Positions 21,702-34,689 of a DNA stretch of 64,000 nt are shown piece by piece (positions within the stretch are counted from its first letter, which is position 1; each line of letters begins with the position of its first letter). The position numbers and the translations under genes are program-made. Where the stretch lies: positions 570,109-634,108 of the forward strand of contig ML986590.1 of assembly GCA_010094045.1 (NCBI GenBank), in the 5' to 3' direction. Origin of the DNA: Lojkania enalia (lineage: Eukaryota; Ascomycota; Dothideomycetes; Pleosporales). A model generated the notes under the pieces. It ran no database searches. It saw only the letters and a list, made by a program, of their open reading frames with translations, and had not been told where the DNA came from.

Positions 21702-23142
21702 TCAGAACGCTCCCATAAATCCCCAATACTTCTCTGCATTGTAGGATCCAGACCAGTCAGTCTTCCATTCGGAGTCAAAGGCATTGAAAAGGAAGAGATC
21801 GCCATGGAACATGCTAAGTAGAGACTCGATTGCCTTGTTCTGGTTGTCTCGACTCGGTATAGCTTCACCATTAGGATCACCTTGATGTGGCCACCCTGAC
21901 TCCGTGACGATAATGCGCTTGTTGGGACAAACCTTGCTCACTTGCTCTAACTGGTCTTTGACAAATTGCCCAGCGTCTTCGGCCTTGCAATTCCTATCGA
22001 AAAAGGCGTGCACGTTGACAAGCGCCATGTCCGAGTTTTCGCATATAGTAGGGTTGTCGACCATGGCCGGTACAGTTTCAACTGCACCAACAGAGCCGTT
22101 GTAGCCGGCGGCCCTAAGCGCTTCTCTACTCTGACGAAGAGCGTCCACAACATCCAAGGCGGTCTTTTCCTTCGAGTTTACTTTTTCGTTTTCCACAGCT
22201 ACCAAGCTTACTACGTCCCAATTGCCTCCGGCGTGCTGCTTGATAGCATTGGAGAGTGCGTCGACGACCTCAGCTATGTCTTCCAATGGATAGTAAATGC
22301 CAGCCATGATCTTGATACCATGCTCGCTAGCTTTGCGAATCGCGATTTCCACAATATCACAGCCCATTCCGTAAATCCGAACGATTCCGTATGTTTTCAT
22401 TTTGTCGAATTCATCCTCGATCTGCTCTCGAGGTTTGCAGTTGCTGGGTCCGGCAAAAGGATCATAGGTGACACCAATTGGAAACCCATCAGATGCTATA
22501 CTGGAAGGATTTGCTTTCGGTGCAGTACTGGGAGGCGGTCGTGTCTGAGATGAAGGGTAGGCATTGGTGAAGGATGTTTGAGACAGCTCCATCGACGCTG
22601 TTGGATCAGGAACCGGAACTTCAGGGCTTGGAGCCGGCTGGGCAGGGGCTGGTGTAGGAGCCTCTTCTGGGGTAGTGGCTGGGGATGGTATGACAGGAGC
22701 TGGGAGAGGTAATGGTGGCTCTTGCGCTGGAGTTGAGATTGGCTCCATTGATGACAGTGGCGGGGGAGGTGGCACCGCTATGCTTGATGAAGTGTGGGTG
22801 ACTAATGGGATCGACATACCCGACGGAGGAGATATGGCATGGAAAGTGACAGTCGAGGTTGTTGAGACTTCTGCGACAGCAATGGACGTGACTGAAACCT
22901 GTTCCATAGTCTCTGTCGTATAAGGCATCCCATATTCATCTACCCAGACAATAACATTGGCGACGGCTGTCGTAGTCCACACTACCTCTGTGACGACTTC
23001 GCGCTTGATCTCTTTTCATCGATGTCAGCCAAGGTTTTAGAAGGATAGGTAGTAGAAATCACTTACTATGCGGACGACTGGCGGCCCTTCCAGCCAACAA
23101 TGCGCCCATAGCAAGGGTCGAGTATAGGGTAGCGTATTTCAT
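21702..23142 (-). CDS. GH17 cell-wall beta-1,3-glucanase/transglycosylase (SCW4/SCW10/SCW11-like)
   Basis: Secreted, wall-bound glycoside hydrolase that remodels beta-1,3-glucan. Two exons: 23142-23067 and 23011-21702 (intron 23066-23012, GTAAGT donor); 461 aa. Signal peptide MKYATLYSTLAMGALLAGRA. A Kex2-like KR in PHKIKREVV follows, then a WTT...VWVDEYG segment shared by SCW proteins. A Ser/Thr/Pro-rich linker (about residues 70-195) is likely O-mannosylated. The catalytic barrel starts IGVTYDPFAGPSNCK. General acid is E301 in VAVENEKVN and nucleophile is E396 in IIVTESGWPHQGD. It ends in an aromatic run EKYWGFMGAF, with no GPI signal. The 5' leader carries poly(A) tracts on the coding strand (poly(T) at 23159-23181). 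This is the only intact gene between 17034 and 40073. Confidence 0.93.
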
Positions 23143-25145
23143 TGTGCCAACTTTGTCCTTTTTTTTTTTTTTGTTTTTTTGGTTGATTTTTGTCGGTAAC
23201 CCCAAAGTATGTACAGAAAGAGAAGATTGACCAGTGACTGTGTACAACCGTCCAGCGGCGTCAGTCTTGAGGGTTCGAAACGAAGAGGAGAGGAGATGGT
23301 TCCAAAGCCACCGTGACTTTGAGGAGACTTGTTTGGAAGCAAGGACGGCGGCAGGAGCAACTTACAAGGACTACCCCCGTGCCCGAAGGGGGGAGCAGAG
23401 AGGAAAAAAGAGGGAAGCTGGTGTTATGGAATATACCCGGCAGGCACAGTTGCGTGATGCAGGTAGCGCCGAAGGAAAGGACGTCTCTCGAGGTTAAGGT
23501 ATGTGGGGGAGAATTGAAATCCAAAGGAGCGACTGGAGGAAAAGGGCATCTAAGATGATGGGTACGAGTGATTGTAGCAAGGAAGGGAGTTTGTTTGTAC
23601 CCGCCCCGCTAGTCCATTTTCGGTCCCGCCACGGTAACTGCCCAGGGCGGTGACTTCGACGACGATAACGCCGCAGCCGAATTTTTGGTGAGACGGCGAG
23701 CACACAAATTTTGTAGGTGGTGGTGATGCTCGTCACCGGAGATGAAGTTGGAGAAAGGAAAACGTAGGTGAGACGCTTACATGCGCCACATGTCCGCCTC
23801 AAGCTTCTAGGTACTGTTTATGAACACCGCGTCCTAAGAGGGTGTTCATGGAGAGACCTGGCCGCAGGGTGCTGAACCGGTAGAATATAGCTTAGGGTAA
23901 GTGACACACCTTGACAATAAAAAGTCTCAAAATAGAGAGGCTGGCAAGGCAAATGCATAGGAACTTTGCGGGACAAATGTACTAGAAGGGATCGAAGACA
24001 TTAAAAGGTAATGAAATAAACAAATCGCTTCGAAAAGACAAAATTAGGGACTTACTGATTCTTAAAGTACAGTGCTTGAACTCTGACGCCACTTATAGTA
24101 CGCGTTTAGTGGGCACCTTGAATTGCTCATGCGGAACGAAGGCGGGCTGGGGTGCGGCACGGAGGACGAGCCGCATCACTATAGCCCTATTGTGCCCTAG
24201 TCTGTTGGGTGCCTGGGGCAATAAGCTGTATCATACAAGAAAGACCCATGGAGGGTCCACTTCTAATCTCGTGGAAACGGCCTTTAGTCCCCAAACTATG
24301 TGATGTTCCCTCACATGAAACGAGTTCTTTCCTTCGCGTCGGTGCCACACAACACCTCCGGCGTCCTAGATCCCCATGAAGTAAGTTAATTTTAACAATC
24401 AGAGCTAGATCTAATCAAAGAACCGGTGGACATAGGCGATAAACCTAAAAGAATAGGATAAACGACGGAAAAAAATTCCTACTTTAAACTCCACCCATCT
24501 CTTTAGATTAAGCCGTGCACTGATCTTGAATCGGTAATAGAAATAAAGAATATATCACAGTAAAGCTATATAGTCTAGCTACGCGATTGATTTCGACCGT
24601 TGTATCTCAGCGAGAGGGTTTAAACTCTTTATTTGAATTCGGATGTGTTACCCACCACAGCGAGGCACTAGTGCACACTCGGGTCGGTTCGCTTTTGAGC
24701 GCTCGCTAGGCCGAGGATCATCTGTATTGCTGCAAACTTTTAATATACCAAATAGGTCAATTGAGCTAGAGGTGCTGCCGTCTAAAGCTATTCGCATGAA
24801 TTAAACTAAATTGTGGTTCGTGTGCGGATTGGGTCTGAATTTTTTTTGTTTCTGTACAGGGGTAAGAGCTAGCGCAAGCACTTGGCGTTTTAAGCGAGCA
24901 TAAGTAGTAACGATTTCTTGGCTATAATTTTTAATGCTTTATAGATTAAAAAAGAAGATGATTTGTTGTCCAGTGCTAGCCTTTGAAGCTCTGACCTACT
25001 TCTTGCCTTTTACCAGAGGTAGCAGCGAAGGCGGCACAGAACTGGACTTAAAAATATTTGGAACATCGCGAGTTCGATCCTTACGAACTTTTCCGATTCT
25101 TTTTTCACTCGTATTTTTTTTGCATATCGGCAGAAAATGGTAGTT
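23143..25145. other. Intergenic border zone before the AT-rich block
   Basis: About 2 kb from the GH17 promoter to the first transposon remnant. AT content rises toward the right. No gene, tRNA or complete repeat recognised. Confidence 0.4.
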
Positions 25146-25146
25146 C

Positions 25147-25175
25147 TAACGTATTTCATAAGCGAGTCGCCCACT
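25147..25175 (+). repeat. Pogo-type terminal repeat fragment
   Basis: TAACGTATTTCATAAGCGAG continuing TCGCCCAC. The same motif recurs at 60283-60310 and, more diverged, at 60104-60130, all on the plus strand. At 60 kb it lies beside pogo-family transposase relics, so I read it as the terminal repeat of that element. Here no transposase is left. Confidence 0.55.
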
Positions 25176-25289
25176 TTTGCCAAGAAGTTATAACGTGTTT
25201 TATCACTCGTTTGGCCACACCACCATGATCAATGCGCAGTTTTGCATGATTATACTTCAACAGCAGAATAAAATAACGTATCTAATTAA

Positions 25290-26960
25290 TAAAAGGGCCC
25301 TTTTAAAGTACTAGAATAGGTTGGAAACTTATACCGTCTACAGCTACCCCTAGGGTTGAGAATATATGATATCTTCGTACTAAACCTGCTGTATAAGAAC
25401 TCCTAGGACCCTCTACTAGGGTAAGAAGCTCTAAAACCACCCGCTATCGCTATTAAAGGGGTAGAAGAGTGGGAGGTTGAGGAAATACTAGCTAGTAAGC
25501 TATATTATAAGACCCTCAAATACTATGTAAAATAGGTAGGATATAATCTTAACCTAGTCTAGTATAAAGCCTTAAATTTTATAGGTTCGCTTTATAAGCT
25601 AAAAGCTTTTTATAATAAGTATCTAAATTAGCTAGAACCCCTAAAAGCCCTAACCAAATAGATTAAGGTATATAAGAATAGTATAGAGAATATAGATTAT
25701 CTAGTAGACGATAATATATAAGAGTTAAGTAGTAGATTTTTAAAAACTAAAGTACAGGCCTAAAATTACTCTTCTATAGAATCCGGAGGGTCTAATAGCA
25801 GGCTGTTAGATACCTCCCTAATTCTCTTCTCCTCTACTCTTCTTTCTCTTTCTTCCCTCTAGACTCCCTTTAAACTTTCTCTACTTTATTCTTAGCCGCT
25901 TAAGAACGCCGCGATATTAGCTTAAAGGCTAGATACTAGAGTCTCTAGAGCTAAAACCTAACGGAGTAATTTAGTACTCTAGTAGAATAAAACTACCTAG
26001 ATACTAGCTATAAAAAGACTATCTTCCTAACTTCTTACAACCTGGGCTATAAGTACTAGACTATAAGCGGACTCTAAAATAGCTTTAAAAGCTACCTTTT
26101 TATCCTTTTTATCTCCTATATATTAGGCCGCTGCTTATAGTTTAAGATAGCCCTAGAGGACTAGAAACTCTTTCTTATAGTAGAAGGGGATTTATAAGTA
26201 TATTAGTAGTAAGTATCTTACTAGTATTAGATGCGATTTATACGGGGTTGTACTTTTTATTTTATAAGATATAATACTCGCATTTTTTTAATCTTAAAGA
26301 CTAAAAGATAAATATTATATACCGCCTATAGACGAGCGTATATATAGTTTAAAGGTAAATAACCTAGAAGACTTCTAAAGAGGCTTTAGAAGGCGGGTAG
26401 AGTAGTATATTAATTAATTTTTTCTATAAGGTATTAGTAATACTTTAATAATTAACGGTATTAGGGACGCGCAATAATATATACGGAGTAGAAGTTATTA
26501 TTTAGTTAAGAAAGCTTAGTTAACAGTAATCTAGTAATATACTAAAGCTAGTAAATACTTATTACTATACGCGACAAAATTGTAATATTAATAAACTATT
26601 ATAATAGTAATTACCAGCCGATATATAGGTTAATTATACTTACTATAAAAACCTTACTTAATATTACGTTAATAAATATATCTCTATAAATAACCGCGTA
26701 TATTAGCCTTTACTAGTAAATACCTCCTTAAAGAAATTTCTTTATACTAGAACCTATCTATAATAGCCCCAATTCCCTTCTAAACTAGTATAGATAGGGA
26801 CTATTAGTCTATAAGGAGGGGGGTAGTATAATAATATAAAGAAATCGTTCCACGAAAAGCTTTATATATAACCTTATCCTAAAGCTTTTCGCTTATCTTA
26901 TCCTACCCTTAGTTCTACCTCTTTTCCCTTCCGTATATAGTTGTATACTCCCTTATAAGT
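25290..26960 (+). mobile_element. Gypsy-A: RIP-mutated 3' end of a Ty3/gypsy chromovirus (copy 1)
   Basis: Homologous, in reverse orientation, to 60690-62320 (shared AAAGGGCCCTTTTAAA at the upstream end and TATATAACCTTATCC near the LTR). A chromodomain can still be read at about 25450-25560 (VEEWEVEEILASKLYYKT, then KYYVK). A purine-rich tract AAGGAGGGGGG at 26810-26820 directly precedes the LTR-like start, as a polypurine tract would. RNase H and integrase are missing upstream, so this copy is 5'-truncated next to the pogo terminal fragment. Confidence 0.75.
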
Positions 26961-27109
26961 AGCTTAATAGTTCTTCTATATCCTTTTATATAAGGCCTAT
27001 AGGTGTTAATAGAATTCCTAGGTCTCTAATCCCCTATATACTCCTATATACCTCTAAGTAGATTCGTGCCGCATTTGGACCTATTATCTTACCTACGCTA
27101 TTACAACCC

Positions 27110-29780
27110 TATACTCTTTATAGATAAGAAAGAAATAACGGACTTATAAATATATATTAACTATTACACCCTTAATAATATTATAATTAAGAACTAATAC
27201 CCCTTACTACTTATCCGCGATCTAAAAGACTAGCTAAAAGAAGCTATAATCTTTATAAAACTAGATATCTAGAATATATACTACTAGATCTATATTAAAG
27301 AAGAAGACGAGTAGAAAATAGTATTCTAGATAAAAAAGAGACTCTTTAAATACCTAGTTATACCGTTTAAACTTACTAATATACCAGCTACCTTTTAAAA
27401 ACGAATTAATAAGGTATTATAACTATACTTTAGACGATTCTATATAGTATATTTAGACGATATTCTCGTATACTTAAAAATAAAGTAAGAATATAAGAAA
27501 TATATTAAACAAGTACTACGCGTACTATAAGTAGTAAAACTATATCTTAAAGTAAGGAAATATAAATTCTATACTATATAGATAGACTACTTAGAATTTA
27601 TTATTAAACTAGAACAACTATAAATAGACCTAAATAAACTAGTAGTAATTAGAAACTAGTTAACCCTAAAATTAGTTAAAGATATCTAATCTTTTATAGA
27701 ATTTTATAATTTCTATCGAACCTTTATAAACAACTAGAGCGATATAACTATACCCTTAACTTAATTATCTAAGAAAGATGTTACTTTTATATAGGGAAAT
27801 AAGTAAGAAAAGGCTTTTTAAGAAGTTAAGAGATAATTTTAGTAAGAACTAGTACTAAAACTCTACAACCTAGAAAAGAAAGTTCTTAATAAAACCAACG
27901 TATTAGGAATAAGAATAGCTAGAATTCTTATATAAACCTATAATAGAAAACGATATCTAGTAATATACTATTTATAAAAACTTACCCTAGTAGAAATAAA
28001 CTATAATATATATAACTAAGAACTTCTAACTATTATAGTATACTTTAAAGAATAGTATATATATCTATAAGAAGTAAAATAGTAAATTAAAGTCTATTAT
28101 AATTATAAGAATCTTACTATTTTTCTTACTACTAAAACCCTTACCCCTAGACAAGTTAGATAGTTATAAGAACTAGCTATATTTAACTTTAAAATCATCT
28201 ATATTAGTAGAAAATAAAATTAAAGAGTAGATATATTAAGTAAATTACTAGAATATAAGTAAGAAAAAGGAACTATAGCTATACTACTAAAAAGATAGTA
28301 AGATAGAAGTATAGTATATAACTACTTACGACTTATAGTAACAACTATTACTAAAGAAGTAAACTAGATAACTCTAATTAGATTAGTAATAAATAGAATA
28401 CCTAAAGAACTTTAAGAATAAGGATTAAAATAGATAGATAAACTACTATACATCTATAATTAAATCTATATACTAGTTAAAGTTAGAAAAGAATTTATTA
28501 GGTAATTCTATAAAGCTTCTATCTATAGATATTAAGAAACTAAGAAAATACTAGAATAAATCCTTAGAAGATTCTACTTTCCTAAAGTAAGAGAATAGGT
28601 AAAAAATATATTATAAGAATATATAGATTACTAATAAAATAAATCTAATAGATATATATCTTATAGACTATTATAAAACTTAAAAACGCTAATTAAACTA
28701 TAGATAGAAATTACTATAGACTTTATTATTAAACTACTAAAGTTAAAGGACTACTCAGAGAGAAGTATATAACTCTATTATAATAATTGTAGATAGACTT
28801 ATAAAATATACTTATTTTATTCCCTATAATAAAGTATTATTAGTAGAATAAATTGCGAATATCTTCTTAAAATAGATTATTGTATAATATAGAATACTAT
28901 AGAAAATAATTATAAACTAAGATACTAAGTTTACTTTAAAATTTTGGTAAATAATTATAAACTTACTAGAAATTAAGTATAAGATATCTATAGTATTTTA
29001 CCTATAAATAGATAAATAGATAGAACGAATAAACTAAATAGTAGAGTAATACCTATAATACTACCTTAACTATAGATAAAATAATTAGATAATACTACTA
29101 CTAATAGTATAACTCGTATATAATAGTACTATATATAGTATAACTAGAGTATTACTATTTATAGCTAACTACGAGTACGAATTAAAAACTTATAATACCT
29201 TAATTAAAGTAGTATTATAGGTACTATAAGTATAAGAGTAAGTTAAGATTATTTAATAAATATAAGACTTACTAAAGAAAGACCTTTAGTTTCTATAATA
29301 TACTATAAAGAAATACTATAACAAAAAATATAAATAACTACCTTACTTTAAAAAGAGAGAAAAAGTTTAGCTACTATAATAAAATATTTAAAGTAAATAA
29401 CTAAGTAGTAAACTAGATTATATAAAAATTAGACTATATAAGATCGAGGAATAAATATTACCCGTAAACTACTAAATTAAATTATCTATAACTATAAAAA
29501 TCTATCTAACCTTCTATATTATACTTATAGAAAAAGTACTTTAAGATGCTAAACTAGTAGTATATAATATAAACGTATACGGAGAAGATTAGAAATAGAA
29601 AATTGAGAAAATAACGAGATATAGGATATAGAATAGTAAGTAGTATTACCTAATTAAATAGTTAGGGACGGACGAATATAGTAACTTATAAGACGATACT
29701 TAAGAACTAGAGGAAAACCTTAGCTCTATAGCGTTATAGGTATATTATAAAAACTAAACTCGTAAAGAAAACTTAGAGAT
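27110..29780 (+). mobile_element. Gypsy-B: RIP-mutated Ty3/gypsy pol with chromodomain
   Basis: Despite many stops, the pol order reads in the plus direction. RT: AIIFIKLDI-NIYY, RLFKYLVIPFKLTNIPATF, IVYLDDILVYLK (YLDD box at about 27448), FIEFYNFYRTFI. RNase H/linker: LTLVEINYNIYN-ELLTI. Integrase: DRLIKYTYFIPYNK, KFTLKFW, YNSTIYSITRVLLFIANY. Chromodomain near 29600-29720: YYLIK-LGTDEY and ELEENL. Protease and the RT N-terminus are absent: pol starts abruptly at about 27110, after sequence unrelated to it. Distinct family from gypsy-A. Confidence 0.85.
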
Positions 29781-30510
29781 AGAATAGTAGAATTAAATAA
29801 TATTAGCTGTATTATAGGAGGTAACTCCGCCTTAGAGAGGAGACCCGTCTTACAATCCGCTTCTTTCTCTTCCTTAAGCTACTCTTATGTACGTTTATAA
29901 CCCTCCGCCTACCTATATTTTACTTGCTTACAAATCTTCTAAAGATGTTAAACTTTTATCTAAACTATTATTACTTTACTACTTATATCCTCTAGTTAAT
30001 TTAGAATCTTTTAGTACTCCTCTTTAACTAGTTAAAACTAGTAATCTAATTTCTTAACCTTCTTATTCTAACGTTCTACTATTATATATAAATATTATAA
30101 ATCGATAAAGAAATTAAGGTATATAAGTATTTTAGGTATTATAGAAAATGTTATAAAACAACTATATACTAGACTAAAAGTATTTAGAATAGTATAATTA
30201 TTTTAGGGTCTCCTTTTCTCCTTTTTATTAATTTTATATATCAGCCCCTTATAAGAATAATAGAAATAAAGTATCGTAATCGAACTAGAAGAATTAATAC
30301 AGTCGGTGTAATAATAGCGACTTAATATAGAATAGCGAGAAGGAGGTATTAGGGAGATATATAAAGAATGTATAAGTAGCTCGCTAGCCCTACTATATAA
30401 TTAAAAGGAATGGAATAACTCTTAGACCGAGAATTTAGAGAGGAGGAATAGTATTATAGATACCCTCGCGTTAGAACCTATTAAGGTATAGAATTCTGTA
30501 TAGATAAATA
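29781..30510. other. AT-rich, unassigned
   Basis: RIP-like composition with patches of better-preserved GC (GGAGACCCGTCTTACAATCC near 29840). Possibly the 3' UTR/LTR of gypsy-B. No domain read. Confidence 0.3.
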
Positions 30511-30796
30511 AATAGAGCTAGTTATATAGATAGCTTAGTAACTTAGTTAAGACTAAACTACTAAACCTGCTTAGTTGCGGGTTAGTAATTAAGTAAGAAG
30601 AATAGTAGAAAAACTAAATTATATTTAATAATCTTACAACTCTAACCTTTATAGCTTTTTATAGTTAACTTAAATATCCTTTATATACTTTACTTATATA
30701 CTTCTATTATAAACCTATAAAAATAATCCCTTTATAGCATATAATTACTTTTAGTTATTACTCTATTCTATATTTAGCTAATCAGAGACTGTTATA
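30511..30796 (+). repeat. LTR-like direct repeat, left copy
   Basis: About 285 bp matching 33511-33796 over its whole length (for example GTTATATA-ATAG-TTAGTA, CTTATATACTTCTATTATAA), differing mainly by transitions. The sequence just inside (AAGGTTATAACGCCT) resembles a primer-binding region. Confidence 0.75.
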
Positions 30797-33510
30797 AATA
30801 AAGGTTATAACGCCTATAATCTACTAGATTAACCTTTTAAGGTTAGGTAGTATCTATCTAGTATTTTATATATCTTTACTAAAGCTGTATAATTTAAAAG
30901 AGCCTATTTAAAGCTTAAATAATCTAATATAAGATACTTTATACTAATATAGAAATAATATATATAAAATTAATTATATTATTAAGTAAAAGTAAAACTC
31001 TATTAGAATATAAAAATACTTAGTTAAATAGAAGAATTACCTAGACTCTAAGAATAGATAGAAACTAGAAGTAAATATTAGTACTAATACTCTATAAGTA
31101 TTCTAGAAAAAGAAGGGTATTAAACTAAAGAGATTAAGTAAACCTATTAAAGACCGTAAATACTCTTTAAAGAAGAAGAAAGATAGCTAAGTTATTTTAG
31201 AGTATAACCTTTATATAAACTTTCTAGTTAATATAGCTATTTTTACCTAATTTTTCTTAAATTAAAGTTTTTTATAAGTATTTAATAGTACTATAACTAA
31301 ACTAAAGTTATATAAATAAGGTTTAGGAATAAATATCTATAAAGTTAGCTTTATATATTAATATAGATTCTTTAGTAATTATAAGAAGCGGTAATTCCTA
31401 CTATTAATACTAGAAGAACTATATTATAGTATATAGAAGGCGGAAATATTATATTATTCTAAATATTTCGCTAATCTAGGCTATAAAATACTTAACTAGA
31501 GTATTATATCTATAGAAATACTAGAGAACCTATTAATATCTAAAAAAACTACTATCTACTAATATTTATACCTTACTATAATCTTTTCTCCTAATATAAC
31601 TCAGTTAAGCCTTTTTAATAGGGTAAATAGGCTAAAAGCGTTAGTATAGAATAATATAGTATAATATAGTCCGGATTAACTTATAGAGGACTTTATTTCC
31701 TTTACTTTAGTATATTTATTATTATCTATATTAAGAAAATCCTCTTTAATCTTACGCTTATACGCTATACTAATCTTAGTATAATTCTAGATAAGGTCTT
31801 CCTATCCTTATTATTATAGGCGAATAAGAAGTTAGAATCTTTTTTACTAAGTCTAGATATTACTATTAGTAATAGAATATATAAAAAAAAGCTAAAATAT
31901 ATATCTAAATTTATTTAACTACCGTTTAAATAGTATTTTAGACTCTTTAAGCTAGTTAAGTCTTATTACTACTAACATGGGCGGTAATAAAGGCTTTAAT
32001 AGCTTAATTAACCTTTATAATATACTCTAGCGTAGATAGATCTAGCTATAAATATATTAGTTATAAGAAGGTTAGAGTATACTATATTAGCCTAGAATAT
32101 ACTTTAAAATAATTCTTATTATTCTTTATAAGGTAGTAGAAATAGATATTATATTAAATACCTTCGTAGAAATATTCTACTATAAGTAGGTCTAAAGAAG
32201 CGAATTTACAGTTACTATCTACTTTATATAGCTTACTATAAGCTAGATGTTTTAGATAGTAGAGACAGCAGATAGTATAGAGCTTTTTACTCTTAACCTC
32301 CTGAATACAGCGTTTTTAGACTAGAGCAAGTATTATATTACGTACTATAGACCTATTAGGCGTAAACTAGCTGTTTATAGACTAGAAAGGCGCTAAAGAG
32401 GGCGTAAGAGGGGTATATATAGAGGAATATAATAAGAATAGAAAAATGGGCGGCGGGCGGCGCAGGCAGCGAGTATATGTATCTACTAGCCCTTATTAAC
32501 TATAAAGTACTCTATTATATCCTATATAGAGCTATAACAACTATACTATATACGTAGCTAAAGACTAAGGGAATTATATTTACTAAAGTAGTTGAAGAAG
32601 TATAAGGATTAAAAAAGTAGAATAGGCGGAAGAATAGTATTTTTATAATCAGCGTTTGCTCTACTAGCGCCGTTTACTTATACTACTCTAAGCAGCGAGT
32701 AATAAAGATTCTCTAAGAGTTGACCTTACTAGATAAAGATAAAAGTAGTAGTAACAATATACTACTTAACCTAGAAGAAACTCTAGATTATATAATAGTA
32801 CCTATCTTAGAGTAGCTCTACTAGTCTATTCTAGTAATATTTATCCTCTATAAGCTATTATAATAATAATCTTCTAAGAAGAAAAATAATATAATATTTT
32901 ATAACTTTAAGTTATAGATTAATAATATAGAGTTACCTAATCTAAAGTTAAAATAGCTAAATTACATCCTATAAGAATAGTAGTAATTTATTTCTCTCTC
33001 TTTTATTAGCTATCTTTTTTCTAAGAGAACTAAATATATAAATATTTTAGCTCTACTACTCTATCTATTATTACTATACTATAATCTATTATACTCGCCT
33101 ATTATAATAAGAATATATATAACTTTAATAAATCTAGCTTTTAAATAGGTATTATCTTATTATAACTAGTTATTATAGGTATAGAAAGATATAATTAGCT
33201 AAGAATAATTTAATTAAGTAATTATAAATAGATTTTAGTAATTTAAGAGATTAATACTACTAGTTAAATACTTCTACTCTTTATTATTATTACTAACTAC
33301 TACTATCTCTCTATCTAATATAAAGATAATAATATACCTAAAAACTAGACTATTATAATTAGTAAAAATAGTTAGATAATAAATAAATTTAATATTAAAT
33401 AGTTAAAGTACTTTTATAAATATATAAAAAATTATATAGTAGATATATATTAACTATTAATCTTTAATAGCTATATATTGTAGATACTCTTATATTAAAA
33501 TCTATTAAAA
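30797..33510. mobile_element. Internal part of an unidentified LTR-bounded element
   Basis: About 2.7 kb between the two LTR-like repeats (whole unit about 3.3 kb, repeat starts exactly 3000 bp apart). I could not match it to gag, RT or integrase in any frame. Fragments such as QSKYYITYYRPIRRKLA (with RIP stops reverted in reading) suggest it was coding. Either a non-autonomous element or captured sequence. Confidence 0.45.
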
Positions 33511-33796
33511 TATAGGACTAGTTATATAAATAGTTTAGTAATTTAGTTAGAACTAAACTATTAAGTCTACTTAGTTTTTAAGTAGTAACTAAGTAGGAAG
33601 AATAATAGAAGAACTAAATTATATTTAATAACCTTATAAATCTAACTTTTATAACTTTTTATAGTTAACTTAAATATCCCTTATATACTCTACTTATATA
33701 CTTCTATTATAAACCTATAAGAATGATTCCTTATAGTATATAATTACTCTTAGTTATTACCCTATCCTATACTTAGCTAATTAGAAGCCGTTATAC
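33511..33796 (+). repeat. LTR-like direct repeat, right copy
   Basis: Partner of 30511-30796, same orientation. Ends GAAGCCGTTATA where the left copy has GAGACTGTTATA. Confidence 0.75.
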
Positions 33797-33829
33797 TATA
33801 ATAGTTATAACTTATTTAATTTCTAGAAA

Positions 33830-34620
33830 CTCTATAAAAATAGAGTATTATTCTATTCTATATACTTGCTTATTTATTATATCTATTATAGCTACTAGAT
33901 ATAAATTATTTTTTACTATTAAAGTATATATATAAAAATTAGATCTTAGTTTTAATATATAATTATATTAACTATATTATAAAACTTAAATTCTTTTTAG
34001 CCTTTAAAACTACTTTTAATATATTAATTATAAAGAATAATATCTATATAAGTTTTTAAAGAACTAGTCTAATTCTATTTAATCTAGAAATAGTACCTTT
34101 AAAGCTTAATATAAAGCTTCGTATACTAATACTACTAGTATAAGATAATACTTTATAAGAAGTAAAAATACTAAGTAATACGCGCAAGCTAGAAGCTAAA
34201 TTAATATTAATTTATAATTAGATTTAAAGGAATATAAGTTCTTTACTAGTTTCTATTATTCAGAAGCTAAATTAGCTTAAAAAAGGCTCTATAAAAGTAA
34301 TATATTAGATTAGATTAATATATAATAAAATTGTTAGCTTTTAAAAAGTAAATAAAATAGAAATAAAATAGAAATAGTAGAAAAAAAGGCGGATTTAAGT
34401 ATAAGAGACCCTAATAAAAGTATATAAAGAGATAATTATTACTAGAAAGAATAATAAAGAGGAAATTTAGGCTGTAATATACTAATTTAGAGTATAATTA
34501 GGTATAGGTAGATAGTATAAAGTATATTATAACTATTATAATAAGACTAAATATAATTTTTATATATATTAGAAGAATATAAAAATTATTATAAAATAAT
34601 TATATAAGTTATAAATTACT
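33830..34620 (+). mobile_element. RIP-mutated pogo/Tan1-type transposase C-terminus
   Basis: The plus strand reads RTSLILFNLEIVPLKLNIKL (pogo-family 'GLVPFNPEAVLSKLDV'), then ILSNTRKLEAKLILIYN, and a region rich in KKRR. It ends KVYYNYYNKTKYNFY at about 34525-34565, which keeps the spacing of the family's C-terminal zinc knuckle with each Cys changed to Tyr. The DDE catalytic core is not visible to the left, where the LTR repeat lies. Confidence 0.65.
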
Positions 34621-34689
34621 ATTATATTATTTAGTTGTTAAGCTATATATATATAAAGGTTAAAAAAGTTAATAGAGTAGACTACTTAC

